A stretch of DNA of 60,103 nucleotides, from positions 1 to 60,103 of the forward strand of contig CACEWC010000005.1 of NCBI GenBank assembly GCA_902563075.1, in the 5' to 3' direction. Source of the stretch: an uncultured Pelagibacteraceae bacterium (GTDB taxonomy: Bacteria; Pseudomonadota; Alphaproteobacteria; Pelagibacterales; Pelagibacteraceae). Below the pieces are notes generated by a model. That model worked only from the letters and a program-made list of their open reading frames with translations. It was not told the origin of the DNA and ran no database searches. The translations under genes and the position numbers were made by a program. Shown one piece after another: positions 19,080 to 27,981 of this stretch; position 1 is the first letter of the stretch; every line of letters starts with the position of its first letter.

Positions 19080-19594
19080 TATATTTTTTCAACTTTGACA
19101 TTTTCATTTGTGAATACGCAGATATCAGCTGCAACTTTTATAGCTTTTTTTGCAACTTCCTCTGCTGAAATATTACTTTCCATTAAGACTTTTCCTGCAG
19201 CTAAAGCATAATTACCACCAGAACCAATACCAATAACGTCTCCTTCAGGTTCTAGAACGTCACCAGTGCCTGAAATTATATAACTATTGTTCTTGTCACC
19301 TACAGCCATTAGTGCTTCTAATCTTCTTAGATACTTATCAGTTCTCCAATCTTTAGCTAACTCCACAGCAGCTCTAGATAAGTTACCAGCATGTTTTTCT
19401 AATTTTCCCTCTAATCTTTCAAATAAAGTTAATGCATCAGCTGTTGATCCAGCAAAACCAGCTACGACGTCTCTCTTTTCAATTTTTCTGACTTTTGAGG
19501 CAGTGCTCTTTACGACAGTATTACCCATACTTACCTGGCCGTCACCAGCTACTACCACTTCGTTGTTTTTTCTAACTAACACAATCGTTGTCAT
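19079..19594 (-). CDS. hslV: ATP-dependent protease peptidase subunit HslV
   Basis: HslV (ClpQ) is the proteasome-beta-like threonine peptidase of HslUV. It starts [20 protein letters not shown]; removal of Met exposes the catalytic Thr, which fixes the start codon. The [11 protein letters not shown] motif is near the C-terminus. Length 171 aa. A sigma-32-like promoter is positioned so that transcription would begin at or within a base or two of the ATG. hslV and hslU form one operon divergent from hisB. Confidence 0.98.
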   Translation of the reverse strand: MTTIVLVRKNNEVVVAGDGQVSMGNTVVKSTASKVRKIEKRDVVAGFAGSTADALTLFERLEGKLEKHAGNLSRAAVELAKDWRTDKYLRRLEALMAVGDKNNSYIISGTGDVLEPEGDVIGIGSGGNYALAAGKVLMESNISAEEVAKKAIKVAADICVFTNENVKVEKI

Positions 19595-19601
19595 AGCTTA
19601 T

Positions 19602-19629
19602 AAATGGATACTAAATTTGATACTTCAAG
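19602..19629 (-). promoter_or_regulatory. Heat-shock (RpoH-type) promoter of hslVU
   Basis: On the minus strand CTTGAA (19624-19629) is separated by 14 nt from the octamer ATCCATTT, whose core CCATTT lies at 19602-19607. This matches the sigma-32 pattern CTTGAA-N13/14-CCCCATNT except for the first two C residues. hslVU is a classic RpoH regulon operon. Only 7 nt separate the -10 element from the ATG, so the mRNA could be leaderless. Confidence 0.65.
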
Positions 19630-19645
19630 CCCAGGTTTAGTATTA

Positions 19646-19674
19646 TTGCCATAATTGAATAATATATGTATACC
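19646..19674 (+). promoter_or_regulatory. Sigma-70-type promoter of the his operon
   Basis: TTGCCA (19646-19651), 17 nt, then TATACC (19669-19674) gives 5/6 and 4/6 matches to the -35 and -10 consensus with ideal spacing. The hisB ATG follows 11 nt after the -10. No attenuator-like leader fits in this distance, so classical his attenuation is absent. Confidence 0.5.
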
Positions 19675-19685
19675 TGTTTTTAATT

Positions 19686-20276
19686 ATGAAGCGTAAAGGC
19701 AAAATAAGCAGGAAAACAAAAGAAACAAGCATAAGTGTGGATTTAAATATTGACGGCAAAGGTAAATACAAAATTGACACAGGAATAGGTTTTTTAAACC
19801 ACATGCTTGAACAACTATCTAAGCATTCCTCAATAGATATGAGTATAAAAGCTAAAGGAGATACTCATATTGATCTACACCACACAACTGAAGATACAGG
19901 AATTGCTATTGGTGAAGCTTTAAAAAAAGCTTTGAAAAAATCTGTTGGAATCAGAAGGTATGCTCATGCGATGATCCCAATGGATGAAACTCTATCACGT
20001 GTTGCAATTGATATTTCAAATAGACCTTATTTAATTTGGAAAGTAAATTTAAAAGTAGAAAAACTTGGCGAGATGGATACAGAACTTTTTAAAGAATGGT
20101 TTCAAGCATTTTCTCAAGCTGCTGGAATTACTCTACACGTTGAAAATATTTATGGTGATAATAGTCATCACATTATCGAGTCTTGCTACAAAGGATTAGC
20201 AAGGTCGCTAAGAACTGCATTAGAAATAGATCCGAGGAATAAAAAAACGATTCCTTCTACAAAAGGTTCTTTATAA
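19686..20276 (+). CDS. hisB: Imidazoleglycerol-phosphate dehydratase
   Basis: HisB dehydrates imidazole-glycerol phosphate in histidine synthesis. This is the monofunctional 196-aa enzyme without the phosphatase domain found in enterobacteria. Metal-binding His motifs [23 protein letters not shown] (here [20 protein letters not shown]) and [18 protein letters not shown] are present. First gene of hisB-H-A-F-E. Confidence 0.98.
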   Translation: MKRKGKISRKTKETSISVDLNIDGKGKYKIDTGIGFLNHMLEQLSKHSSIDMSIKAKGDTHIDLHHTTEDTGIAIGEALKKALKKSVGIRRYAHAMIPMDETLSRVAIDISNRPYLIWKVNLKVEKLGEMDTELFKEWFQAFSQAAGITLHVENIYGDNSHHIIESCYKGLARSLRTALEIDPRNKKTIPSTKGSL

Positions 20277-20281
20277 GTTTA

Positions 20282-20908
20282 ATGAACGTCACAATTGTTG
20301 ATTATAAATCGGGCAATATAAGCTCGGTAATAAACTCTTTTAAAGAAGTAGCAAAAGATAAAGTAACTATCGAGGTTACCTCAGATTTAAATAAGATAAA
20401 ATCAAGTGACAAAGTAGTTTTACCAGGGCAGGGGTCATTTAAAAGTTGTGTGGATGCCTTGAATAAAATTAAAGGCCTCACAGATACTTTAAATGAATTT
20501 GCAATAAACTATAAAAAACCTCTACTTGGAATTTGTGTTGGGTTACAGATGTTTGCTGATGTTGGTTATGAAGAAACCGAAACTAAAGGCTTAGGATGGA
20601 TTTCAGGAAAAGTTTCAAAAATAGATAATCAGAAAGGTAAGTATAAACTTCCTCATATCGGTTGGAATCAAATCAATATTGTCAAAAATAGTAAAATTTT
20701 CAAAGATATAGAAAATAACTCTCATATGTATTTTGTTCATAGTTATGAATTTGTTCCAAATGATAAAAAAGTGATTGCAGCAACAACAGACTATTCATCA
20801 AATATTGTTTGCTCTGTTGAAAAAGAAAATATTTTTGGAACTCAATTTCATCCAGAAAAGAGTGATAGGATTGGCCTAAAAATAATTGATAATTTCATAA
20901 ATTTGTAA
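20282..20908 (+). CDS. hisH: Imidazole glycerol phosphate synthase, glutaminase subunit
   Basis: HisH releases ammonia from glutamine and channels it to HisF. The catalytic triad context is visible: nucleophile Cys in LLGICVGLQMF, and the His-Glu pair in FGTQFHPEKS. The oxyanion PGQGSF motif is also present. Length 208 aa. It sits 5 bp after hisB and one base before hisA. Confidence 0.98.
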   Translation: MNVTIVDYKSGNISSVINSFKEVAKDKVTIEVTSDLNKIKSSDKVVLPGQGSFKSCVDALNKIKGLTDTLNEFAINYKKPLLGICVGLQMFADVGYEETETKGLGWISGKVSKIDNQKGKYKLPHIGWNQINIVKNSKIFKDIENNSHMYFVHSYEFVPNDKKVIAATTDYSSNIVCSVEKENIFGTQFHPEKSDRIGLKIIDNFINL

Positions 20909-20909
20909 A

Positions 20910-21626
20910 ATGAAGATATTTCCTGCAATAGATATTAAAGATAAAAAGTGTGTAAGATTAGTTAAGGGAGATTTCGATAAAAAGACTGAGTATGAATTGT
21001 CTCCACTTGATCAAGCAGGAAAATTTAAAGATCGTGGATTTAAAAATTTACACGTAGTTGATTTAGATGGTGCTTTAACTGGTGAAACAGTTAATTTAGA
21101 TATTATTAAGGATATAGTTGGTAAATTTAATTTTAAAGTTGAAGTAGGTGGTGGTATTAGAAATTCTGATAGTATTAAAAAATACATTGATGTTGGTGTT
21201 GAGAAAGTAATTCTGGGAAGTGCTGCTATTAAAGATAAAAATTTCTTAAAAGAATCATGTGAAAACTTTCAAAATCATATTGCTCTAGGTTTAGATGCTA
21301 AAGACGGGTATTTATCAGTATCTGGATGGAAAGAAAGCTCTAATAAATTAACTTTAGATTACTTAAAAGAAATTAACGACTATGGTGTTAGTAGATTAAT
21401 TTATACTGATATTAATAGAGACGGTATGAAACAAAGTCCAAATTTTAACGAAACAATGAAAGTTGCTGAGATGTCAAAGTGCCCCGTAATTATATCAGGC
21501 GGTGTTTCATCAATAGGAGATATTAAAAAAGCCAAGAATTTAAAAAATGTTGAGGGTATAATAGTTGGTAAAGCTATTTATGATGGAGATATAAAATTAG
21601 AGGAATTAGTAAAAGAAGATGCTTAA
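20910..21626 (+). CDS. hisA: ProFAR isomerase (HisA)
   Basis: HisA is a TIM-barrel isomerase that converts ProFAR to PRFAR. The N-terminal [17 protein letters not shown] with the catalytic Asp, the VGGGIR and the phosphate-binding SGGVSS motifs are visible, as is [12 protein letters not shown]. Length 238 aa. It overlaps the paralogous hisF by 8 nt. Confidence 0.98.
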   Translation: MKIFPAIDIKDKKCVRLVKGDFDKKTEYELSPLDQAGKFKDRGFKNLHVVDLDGALTGETVNLDIIKDIVGKFNFKVEVGGGIRNSDSIKKYIDVGVEKVILGSAAIKDKNFLKESCENFQNHIALGLDAKDGYLSVSGWKESSNKLTLDYLKEINDYGVSRLIYTDINRDGMKQSPNFNETMKVAEMSKCPVIISGGVSSIGDIKKAKNLKNVEGIIVGKAIYDGDIKLEELVKEDA

Positions 21627-22374
21627 AAATAGAATAATACCTTGTTTAGACGTAAAAAATGGTCGCGTTGTAAAAGGAATAAATTTTGTTGATCTAAAAG
21701 ATGCAGGAGACCCTGTGGAACAAGCAAAAATTTATAGCGATGGCGGAGCAGATGAAATTTGTTTTTTAGATATTACCGCTTCTAATGAAAATAGAAATAC
21801 TATTTACGATGTTGTAGAGAAAACTTCAAAAAAATGTTTTGTGCCATTAACTGTAGGAGGTGGTGTTAGAAGTGTTGAGGATATTAACAAATTACTTAAT
21901 TGTGGGGCTGATAAAGTTTCCATAAACACTGCAGCAGTTGAAAATTCAAAAGTTGTTTTGGATAGTTCAAAAAAATTTGGGTCTCAGTGTATTGTAGTTG
22001 CAATCGATGCTAAAAAAAATGGAGATAAGTGGGAGGTGTTTACTCACGGAGGAAGAAATAACAGTGGTATTGACGCTTTAGAGTATGCTGAACAAATGGA
22101 AAAAAACGGTGCAGGGGAGTTATTAGTAACTTCTATGGATAGAGATGGAACACAAGTAGGTTATGATATTGATCTCATGTCAAAAATTTCATCAAAAGTA
22201 AATATTCCAGTTATTGCATCTGGTGGGGTGGGTAATTTAGATCACCTAGTGGATGGCATTAAATTAGGAAAAGCTAGTGCAGTTCTGGCAGCTTCTATAT
22301 TTCATTATGGAAAACACTCAGTAAAAGAAGCCAAGGATTATTTGGACTTAAAAGGAATACCTGTTAGAATTTAA
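21619..22374 (+). CDS. hisF: Imidazole glycerol phosphate synthase, cyclase subunit
   Basis: HisF is the TIM-barrel cyclase that joins PRFAR with ammonia from HisH to give imidazole-glycerol phosphate and [20 protein letters not shown] at the N-terminus carries the catalytic Asp; [22 protein letters not shown] and ASGGVGN are the other expected motifs. Length 251 aa. AICAR produced here feeds into PurH, encoded at 29310-30845. Confidence 0.98.
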   Translation: MLKNRIIPCLDVKNGRVVKGINFVDLKDAGDPVEQAKIYSDGGADEICFLDITASNENRNTIYDVVEKTSKKCFVPLTVGGGVRSVEDINKLLNCGADKVSINTAAVENSKVVLDSSKKFGSQCIVVAIDAKKNGDKWEVFTHGGRNNSGIDALEYAEQMEKNGAGELLVTSMDRDGTQVGYDIDLMSKISSKVNIPVIASGGVGNLDHLVDGIKLGKASAVLAASIFHYGKHSVKEAKDYLDLKGIPVRI

Positions 22375-22375
22375 T

Positions 22376-22648
22376 ATGCTCAATACTTTAGAAAGCTTAT
22401 TTAATCTTGCAAGAGAACGAAAAAAAACACCAGTAGATGGTTCTTACACTAATGAATTACTTAGTGATAAATCTTTGTGCAAAGAAAAGATCCTAGAAGA
22501 AATAAATGAACTTATTGAAGCGGTAGAAAAAAATTCAAATAAAATTCATGAAGCTGCTGATGTTTTCTATCATTTGATAATGTATCTGGAGGCAAATAAT
22601 GTGAAAATTGAAGATGTAATGGAAGAACTAAACAAAAGAAAAAAATGA
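22376..22648 (+). CDS. hisE: Phosphoribosyl-ATP pyrophosphatase
   Basis: HisE hydrolyses phosphoribosyl-ATP to phosphoribosyl-AMP. This is a 90-aa MazG-like all-alpha protein with the metal-binding EEINELIEA and EAADVFYHLIMYL segments. It is separate from HisI, which is not in this window. It overlaps the HIT gene by 4 nt. Confidence 0.95.
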   Translation: MLNTLESLFNLARERKKTPVDGSYTNELLSDKSLCKEKILEEINELIEAVEKNSNKIHEAADVFYHLIMYLEANNVKIEDVMEELNKRKK

Positions 22649-23010
22649 GTTACGATGATAATAATATTTTTGCTAAAATCTTAATGGGAAAAATTCCCTG
22701 TAAAAAGATTTACGAAGATGAACACGTTTTGTCATTTTATGATATTAACCCACAAAAAAAAATTCATGCACTGGTAATACCTAAAGGAAAATATATTGAC
22801 CTTGATGATTTTAGTCAAAAGGCCTCTCCAGAGGAAATGGTTGGTTTATTAAAAGGTATAAATCATGTTGCAAAAAAACTTGGTATATCAGTTGACGGTG
22901 GTAAAGGTTATCGAGCTTTATCTAATATATCTGAACACGGTGGCCAAGAAGTACCTCATTTACATTTTCATCTTTTTGGAGGTGAAAAAGTTGGAAAGAT
23001 GGTGGAGTGA
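22645..23010 (+). CDS. HIT-family nucleotide-binding hydrolase (HINT-like)
   Basis: HIT proteins of the HINT branch hydrolyse purine nucleoside phosphoramidates. The histidine triad appears as PHLHFHLFGG near the C-terminus, and the N-terminal IFAKILMGKIPCKKIYEDE segment is typical. Length 121 aa. Placement directly after hisE is common in alphaproteobacteria. The physiological substrate is not known. Confidence 0.95.
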   Translation: MSYDDNNIFAKILMGKIPCKKIYEDEHVLSFYDINPQKKIHALVIPKGKYIDLDDFSQKASPEEMVGLLKGINHVAKKLGISVDGGKGYRALSNISEHGGQEVPHLHFHLFGGEKVGKMVE

Positions 23011-23510
23011 GCACTCAAGTTGAGAGAAATTACTTAGAAATTAATTCACTTGAAGACTTAAAAAAATTAAAATTTTCTCCAGATGACTGTTTAATTGATC
23101 TAAGTGATCCAACGGATTTTCAAATAAATAAGTTTTTTTATAAAAGCATTGGTAAAGAACATCGATGGACGGATCGACTAGTTTGGACAGATAAACAGTG
23201 GATGGAATATATTTCTGATCAAAAGGTAAAAACTTATATTCTTAAAAAAGGTAACGATATGGCTGGATATTTTGAACTTATTTTCCATAAGGAAAAAAAG
23301 GAGACAGAAATTGCTTATCTTGGTTTACTCAAAGAATATCAAAATAAAAAATTAGGTTCTTTCCTTCTGACATCAGCTATAAAAAATTCTTTTTCTGAAA
23401 ATACTAATAGAGTCTGGGTACATACTTGCTCTTTAGACCATAAAAATGCATTAAATAACTATATTTCAAGGGGTATGAGAATTTATAAAACGGAGTCTGT
23501 TTCAATTTAA
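23007..23510 (+). CDS. GNAT-family N-acetyltransferase
   Basis: The 167-aa protein starts at GTG overlapping the HIT stop by 4 nt. The acetyl-CoA-binding region is recognisable as EIAYLGLLKEYQNKKLGSFL, with the Q/RxxGxG/A-type loop modified to QNKKLGS. The C-terminal WVHTCSLDHKNALNNYISRG is typical of GNAT beta6-alpha4. The substrate is unknown. Its stop shares a TTAA tetramer with lolA on the other strand. Confidence 0.85.
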   Translation: MSTQVERNYLEINSLEDLKKLKFSPDDCLIDLSDPTDFQINKFFYKSIGKEHRWTDRLVWTDKQWMEYISDQKVKTYILKKGNDMAGYFELIFHKEKKETEIAYLGLLKEYQNKKLGSFLLTSAIKNSFSENTNRVWVHTCSLDHKNALNNYISRGMRIYKTESVSI

Positions 23511-24058
23511 TTTTGTTCAGGTAAATTAAATAAATTACTATTTAATTTTTGATTTTTTTTAACTGAATCTAAAAAAGTGATACTAAGATTTTGGTAAATA
23601 TCTGTAGTTTGCCAACCAATCAGATTAAGATTGTTATAATCAAAGAAAAGATTCACCTCAAAATCTTCTTCAAAAAACTTAAAATTTACAAATTTATTAT
23701 CCAGAACTCTTTCATTTAAATTTTTGATCTTATTAATTAAAAATTTTTTATTTAATATAAGATTTAGTGGTGTTCGTTCAAGGGGATATAGGTAATAGCT
23801 ACTTTTAGTTTTTATGACTATGGATTTTCCATTGGAAACTAAAATTTTTTTATTTTTTAAATTATATTTGCAAAATATTTTTTGGGGGTATGAAAGAGCA
23901 CAATGGCCATTTTCTGTTTTGCCATTAACGTTTTGCTCAAAGTTAAATGTAAGGTTATTAGTTGTTTCTAAATTTTGAATAATTTTTTCTTTAACATTTG
24001 CTGAAGCTTCAACAATTGAAAATAAAAGAAATAAAAAAATTAACTTATTAATCATCAA
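23507..24058 (-). CDS. lolA: Outer-membrane lipoprotein carrier protein LolA
   Basis: LolA ferries lipoproteins through the periplasm. The 183-aa precursor has a signal peptide (about 1-20, hydrophobic FLFLLFSIVEASA) and the LolA-like half-barrel fold segments such as NLTFNFEQNVNGK and DNKFVNFKFFEEDF. It follows ftsK with a 4-nt overlap, an arrangement common in alphaproteobacteria and supporting the call. Sequence conservation is low, as is usual for SAR11 LolA. Confidence 0.82.
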   Translation of the reverse strand: MMINKLIFLFLLFSIVEASANVKEKIIQNLETTNNLTFNFEQNVNGKTENGHCALSYPQKIFCKYNLKNKKILVSNGKSIVIKTKSSYYLYPLERTPLNLILNKKFLINKIKNLNERVLDNKFVNFKFFEEDFEVNLFFDYNNLNLIGWQTTDIYQNLSITFLDSVKKNQKLNSNLFNLPEQN

Positions 24059-26175
24059 AGAACATCACGTTTTCCTACATGATTGGCCTTACTCACAATT
24101 CCCTCTTCTTCCATCATATCAATTATTCTTGCTGCTCGATTATATCCAATTTGTAGTTTTCTTTGTAAAAAAGATGTTGATGCTTTTCCTTCAGATTTTA
24201 TTATCTCTATAGCTGTTTGATAAAGTTCATCTTTATCACCCACATTTTTGGATCCATCACCTATTTCTTTTTCATCTGCAAAATTTAAAATTTCGTCCAC
24301 ATAATCCGGTTCTGCTTGAGATCTTAAAGAGTTGTTAATATTTTCTATTTCATTGTCAGATACAAATGGTGCATGTATTCTTATAACTCTGTTAGCAGAT
24401 GACATATACAACATATCACCTTTGCCTAATAATTGTTCAGCACCTTGTTCTCCTAAAATGGTTCTACTATCAATTTTAGATGTAACTTGAAAAGATATTC
24501 GTGTAGGAAAGTTTGCTTTAATTGTTCCTGTAATAACATCAACACTTGGTCTTTGGGTAGCCATGATAATGTGTATTCCAGCTGCTCTTGCCATTTGAGA
24601 TAATTTTTGAATATAGTTCTCAATTTCTTTTCCTGCAACAAGCATCAAATCTGACATTTCATCAACCACTACAATTATATAAGGCATCGGAAGTTTGTGT
24701 TTAGAGTTATAACCATCTATATTTCTAACTCCTTCCTTAGTCATAAGCCTGTATCTACTTTCCATCTCTTTGACCACCCAGCCTAAAACTGATGCTGCTT
24801 TTTTTGCTTCTGTTATTACAGGACATAAAAGATGAGGTACACCTTCGTATGTAGATAGTTCAAGCATTTTAGGATCAATTAAAATAAATTTACATCTCTC
24901 AGGAGTATGACGGTAAAGCAGTGACAATATTATTGTATTAATACAAACTGACTTTCCAGACCCAGTTGTTCCAGCTATTAGTAAGTGAGGCATTGAAGAT
25001 AAGTCCCCAATTATTGGACTCCCAGATATACTTTTACCTAAAGCGATTGGTAATTTAATTTCTTTTTTCTTAAAGTCGGCGTTATTTAAAATCTCACTCA
25101 AGTAAACATTTTCTCTAGATGAATTAGGCAACTCAATTCCAACAGTGTTGCTACCTGGAATGGTTGAAATTCTAGCCGACTCAGAACTAGTATTTCTTGC
25201 TATGTCATCAGAAAGATTTATAATTTTAGAAACCTTTACACCAGCAGCAGGCTCAAATTCATTCAAAGTAACAACTGGTCCGTGACTTATTTTTTTGATT
25301 TTTCCATTAACACCAAAGTCTAATAATATTTTTTCTAAAAATTCAGGGTTACTTGATTGGTTTTTTTCAGAATTATCTCTTTCCTTTTTAGATGGAATTT
25401 TAAGTAAATCCAAGTTAGGCAATTTAAATTTGAGTTTTTCTGTTTTTTTAATTTCATCTGCTTTAATAAATGGTAGATCTTCTTGAATTAAGTTTTTAAT
25501 TTCTTCTTGTGGAATATATTCATTTATTACTTCACTTCTATCTGTATAGTTTATTTCTTTTTTATTTAGAAACGATTTAATTTTTTTTAAAAAAATAAAA
25601 ACTTTTTTTAGATTTAAATTAATACTTAATGAGAAAAATCCTAAAGTTAATATAACTAAAAAACAGTATGATACTAACTCATTAAGGGTAATTAAGTTTT
25701 TGAAAATATTATCATTAAGATAAGTTCCAATAAAACCCCCATTACCATTAATAAACAAAATAAAAGCAGTGTTATAAAAATAACTAAAAAAAAGGGAACC
25801 AAATAATAAATATAATATTGAATAAAAAATATTCTCAATTATTAAAAAAAAATCTTTGTATAAAAAAATATTTATACCTGTGAATATAAGTGTTAGTGAA
25901 AATAAATAAGAAATTAACCCCACAGATTGAAAAAAAAGGTCTGAAACATAACTGCCTCTAAAACCTAACCAATTTTTGATTTCCATATTTTCCGGAAATA
26001 TAAAATTTGGATCCTCTGGAGAATAGGAAATCAAAGAGATAAATAGGAGAAAACCAGTGATGAATATTAAGATACCTAATATTTCTGACAGTTTTTTTGA
26101 AACAAAAAGAAAAGCTGTATTGGTGATTTTTTTTATATTCATATCAACTGAATCAAATATATCACTTTGTATCAT
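24055..26175 (-). CDS. ftsK: DNA translocase FtsK
   Basis: FtsK anchors at the septum and pumps chromosomal DNA toward the dif site during division. Four predicted transmembrane helices occupy about 25-190, followed by a short linker and the motor domain with Walker A AGTTGSGKSVCINT and Walker B IIVVVDEMSDLM. The C-terminal gamma winged helix (about 640-706, LQIGYNRAARIIDMMEEEGI) reads KOPS-type sequences. At 706 aa the linker is short. An ATG 11 codons downstream (26142) is an alternative start; the divergent flavoprotein gene begins 30 bp away. Confidence 0.97.
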   Translation of the reverse strand: MIQSDIFDSVDMNIKKITNTAFLFVSKKLSEILGILIFITGFLLFISLISYSPEDPNFIFPENMEIKNWLGFRGSYVSDLFFQSVGLISYLFSLTLIFTGINIFLYKDFFLIIENIFYSILYLLFGSLFFSYFYNTAFILFINGNGGFIGTYLNDNIFKNLITLNELVSYCFLVILTLGFFSLSINLNLKKVFIFLKKIKSFLNKKEINYTDRSEVINEYIPQEEIKNLIQEDLPFIKADEIKKTEKLKFKLPNLDLLKIPSKKERDNSEKNQSSNPEFLEKILLDFGVNGKIKKISHGPVVTLNEFEPAAGVKVSKIINLSDDIARNTSSESARISTIPGSNTVGIELPNSSRENVYLSEILNNADFKKKEIKLPIALGKSISGSPIIGDLSSMPHLLIAGTTGSGKSVCINTIILSLLYRHTPERCKFILIDPKMLELSTYEGVPHLLCPVITEAKKAASVLGWVVKEMESRYRLMTKEGVRNIDGYNSKHKLPMPYIIVVVDEMSDLMLVAGKEIENYIQKLSQMARAAGIHIIMATQRPSVDVITGTIKANFPTRISFQVTSKIDSRTILGEQGAEQLLGKGDMLYMSSANRVIRIHAPFVSDNEIENINNSLRSQAEPDYVDEILNFADEKEIGDGSKNVGDKDELYQTAIEIIKSEGKASTSFLQRKLQIGYNRAARIIDMMEEEGIVSKANHVGKRDVL

Positions 26176-26205
26176 CTAATTTTTCTTGTTAAAATTAAAT
26201 TTATT

Positions 26206-27288
26206 ATGAAAGTTTGTATAATCGGAAATAGCTTGACAAGCTTAACTTTGGCAAAAGCGTTAGTTAATAAAGAGATATTTGTTGATATTTTTTACAAAAA
26301 TAAAAATATAAACCTCGACAAGACTCGTACTATTGGACTTTCAAAGTCAAATATCAATTTTTTTATTAATAACATTTCAAATATAAATAAAATTTTATGG
26401 CCCATAAAAAAAATAAAAATTTTTTCAGAAAACTCAGGGAACGACGAGTTAATTAGATTTGAGGAAAAAAATACCTATCTTTTTTCGATCATGAATAATT
26501 ATAAGATATATAATCAGCTAAACTCTGAACTTAATAAAATAAAATACTATAAAGCTAAAAAAGATATTTCATTTAAAAAACTGATTAATCTTGATTACAA
26601 CTTAATTATTAATTGTGATCCTAATCATTTGATAACAAAAAAATTTTTTTTCAAAAAATTCGAAAAAAAATACAACAGCTTAGCGTTCACAACAATAATT
26701 AATCACAAAAAAAAAACATTTAACAATATTGCAACCCAAATTTTTACTAAGAAAGGTCCAATTGCTTTTTTACCAATTTCAAATGATAAAACTTCAATTG
26801 TTTATTCATTAAAGTTAGAAGCTGGAGAAAAGAATATAGATATAAATAAGCTTATCAATAAGTTTAACCCAAATTTTGAAATTACAAAAATTAATAAAAT
26901 TTCAAAATTTAAATTGAATTCTTTTAACTTAAGAAAATATTACAAATCAAATATATTAGCTTTTGGTGATTTATTACATAAACTTCATCCTTTAGCTGGA
27001 CAAGGTTTTAATATGTCAGTAAGAGACATCAAAAAGCTATTAGACGTAATAGATAAAAAAATAGAACTTGGCTTACCTCTGGATCAAAATGTTTGTATTG
27101 AATTTCAAAATAGAACAAGGAGTGAAAATTTTGTATTTTCAGAGGGTATCGATTTTATTTATGAGTATTTTAACTCTAAAAATAAATTTAAAAATAATGT
27201 GATAGATACATCTATTAAATTCATCGGAAAAAATAAATATATAAATAATTATTTTAAAAGGGTTGCTGATATAGGCTTACAGAACTAA
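26206..27288 (+). CDS. UbiH/COQ6-like FAD-dependent monooxygenase, divergent
   Basis: The C-terminal FAD motif FGDLLHKLHPLAGQGFNMSVRDIKKL (split here by reading; GD, HP and AGQG are the key parts) identifies a UbiH/Coq6-type aromatic hydroxylase probably acting in ubiquinone synthesis. The N-terminal dinucleotide fold starts MKVCIIGNSLTSLTLAKAL, so two of the three usual GxGxxG glycines are Ser. The longer frame from 26167 adds 13 residues before the beta strand; the ATG at 26206 is preferred because it begins directly with the Rossmann strand. 360 aa, lysine/asparagine-rich. Which ring position it hydroxylates is not evident. Confidence 0.75.
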   Translation: MKVCIIGNSLTSLTLAKALVNKEIFVDIFYKNKNINLDKTRTIGLSKSNINFFINNISNINKILWPIKKIKIFSENSGNDELIRFEEKNTYLFSIMNNYKIYNQLNSELNKIKYYKAKKDISFKKLINLDYNLIINCDPNHLITKKFFFKKFEKKYNSLAFTTIINHKKKTFNNIATQIFTKKGPIAFLPISNDKTSIVYSLKLEAGEKNIDINKLINKFNPNFEITKINKISKFKLNSFNLRKYYKSNILAFGDLLHKLHPLAGQGFNMSVRDIKKLLDVIDKKIELGLPLDQNVCIEFQNRTRSENFVFSEGIDFIYEYFNSKNKFKNNVIDTSIKFIGKNKYINNYFKRVADIGLQN

Positions 27289-27289
27289 A

Positions 27290-27931
27290 CTACTGTAGAG
27301 TTGTGTTTTCAAAATCATCGTAAGTGTAAGTATTTAAAATCTCTGCAATTTTTGTTTTTCTAGTGCTTAAATTTTTAGTTTCTAGTAAAGCTTGTTTTTC
27401 CTCTAAACTAAATGGAGATGTCATTGCAAGAGCATTGATTGTTTCATCTAAACTTTGTTTCTCTAAGGCCTTCCAATTAATTATAAAACCTCTTTTTTCA
27501 AAAAATGTTTTAAAATCTTTAAAAATTATTTCTAAATCTGAAAATTTTAAATCTTCTTTCTTGTCATCTAGGTCATGTAAATAATTATCACAGTCAATTT
27601 CAAATTCTCTATATTTCTTACTTGTGTCAATTTCTTTTTTGATTTCAAACCTTATTACTCCCTTTAATTCAATAAGATATCTTCCATCATCACTCTCTTT
27701 AAAACTACTTATTTTTCCTAAACAACCTACTTTATGAAGTGAAGGTAATTTATTATTATCTAAATTCTTTGTAATTTTGGGTTGAACCATGCCTATAAAC
27801 TTATCTGCCTTCATACTATCATTGACCATATCTATATATCTTGGCTCAAAAATGTTTAAGGGCACTGTAGTTTTAGGAAAAATTATAAAATTACTTAATG
27901 GGAAAACAGGTATAGTCTTTGGAGGTTTCAT
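27290..27931 (-). CDS. LON substrate-binding-domain protein
   Basis: The 213-aa protein corresponds to the N-terminal substrate-recognition domain of Lon protease without the ATPase or peptidase parts. The typical IPVFPLSNFIIFPKTTVPLNIFEPRY start (P-L-x-N-x-x-x-F-P and F-E-P-R-Y) and the later VGCLGKI segment support this. Stand-alone members occur in most alphaproteobacteria; function is unknown. It converges on the UbiH-like gene with one base between stops. Confidence 0.88.
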   Translation of the reverse strand: MKPPKTIPVFPLSNFIIFPKTTVPLNIFEPRYIDMVNDSMKADKFIGMVQPKITKNLDNNKLPSLHKVGCLGKISSFKESDDGRYLIELKGVIRFEIKKEIDTSKKYREFEIDCDNYLHDLDDKKEDLKFSDLEIIFKDFKTFFEKRGFIINWKALEKQSLDETINALAMTSPFSLEEKQALLETKNLSTRKTKIAEILNTYTYDDFENTTLQ

Positions 27932-27981
27932 AATTTATTAAATATATATTAATAATATAAAAATAATTTAAAGATAAAAAT

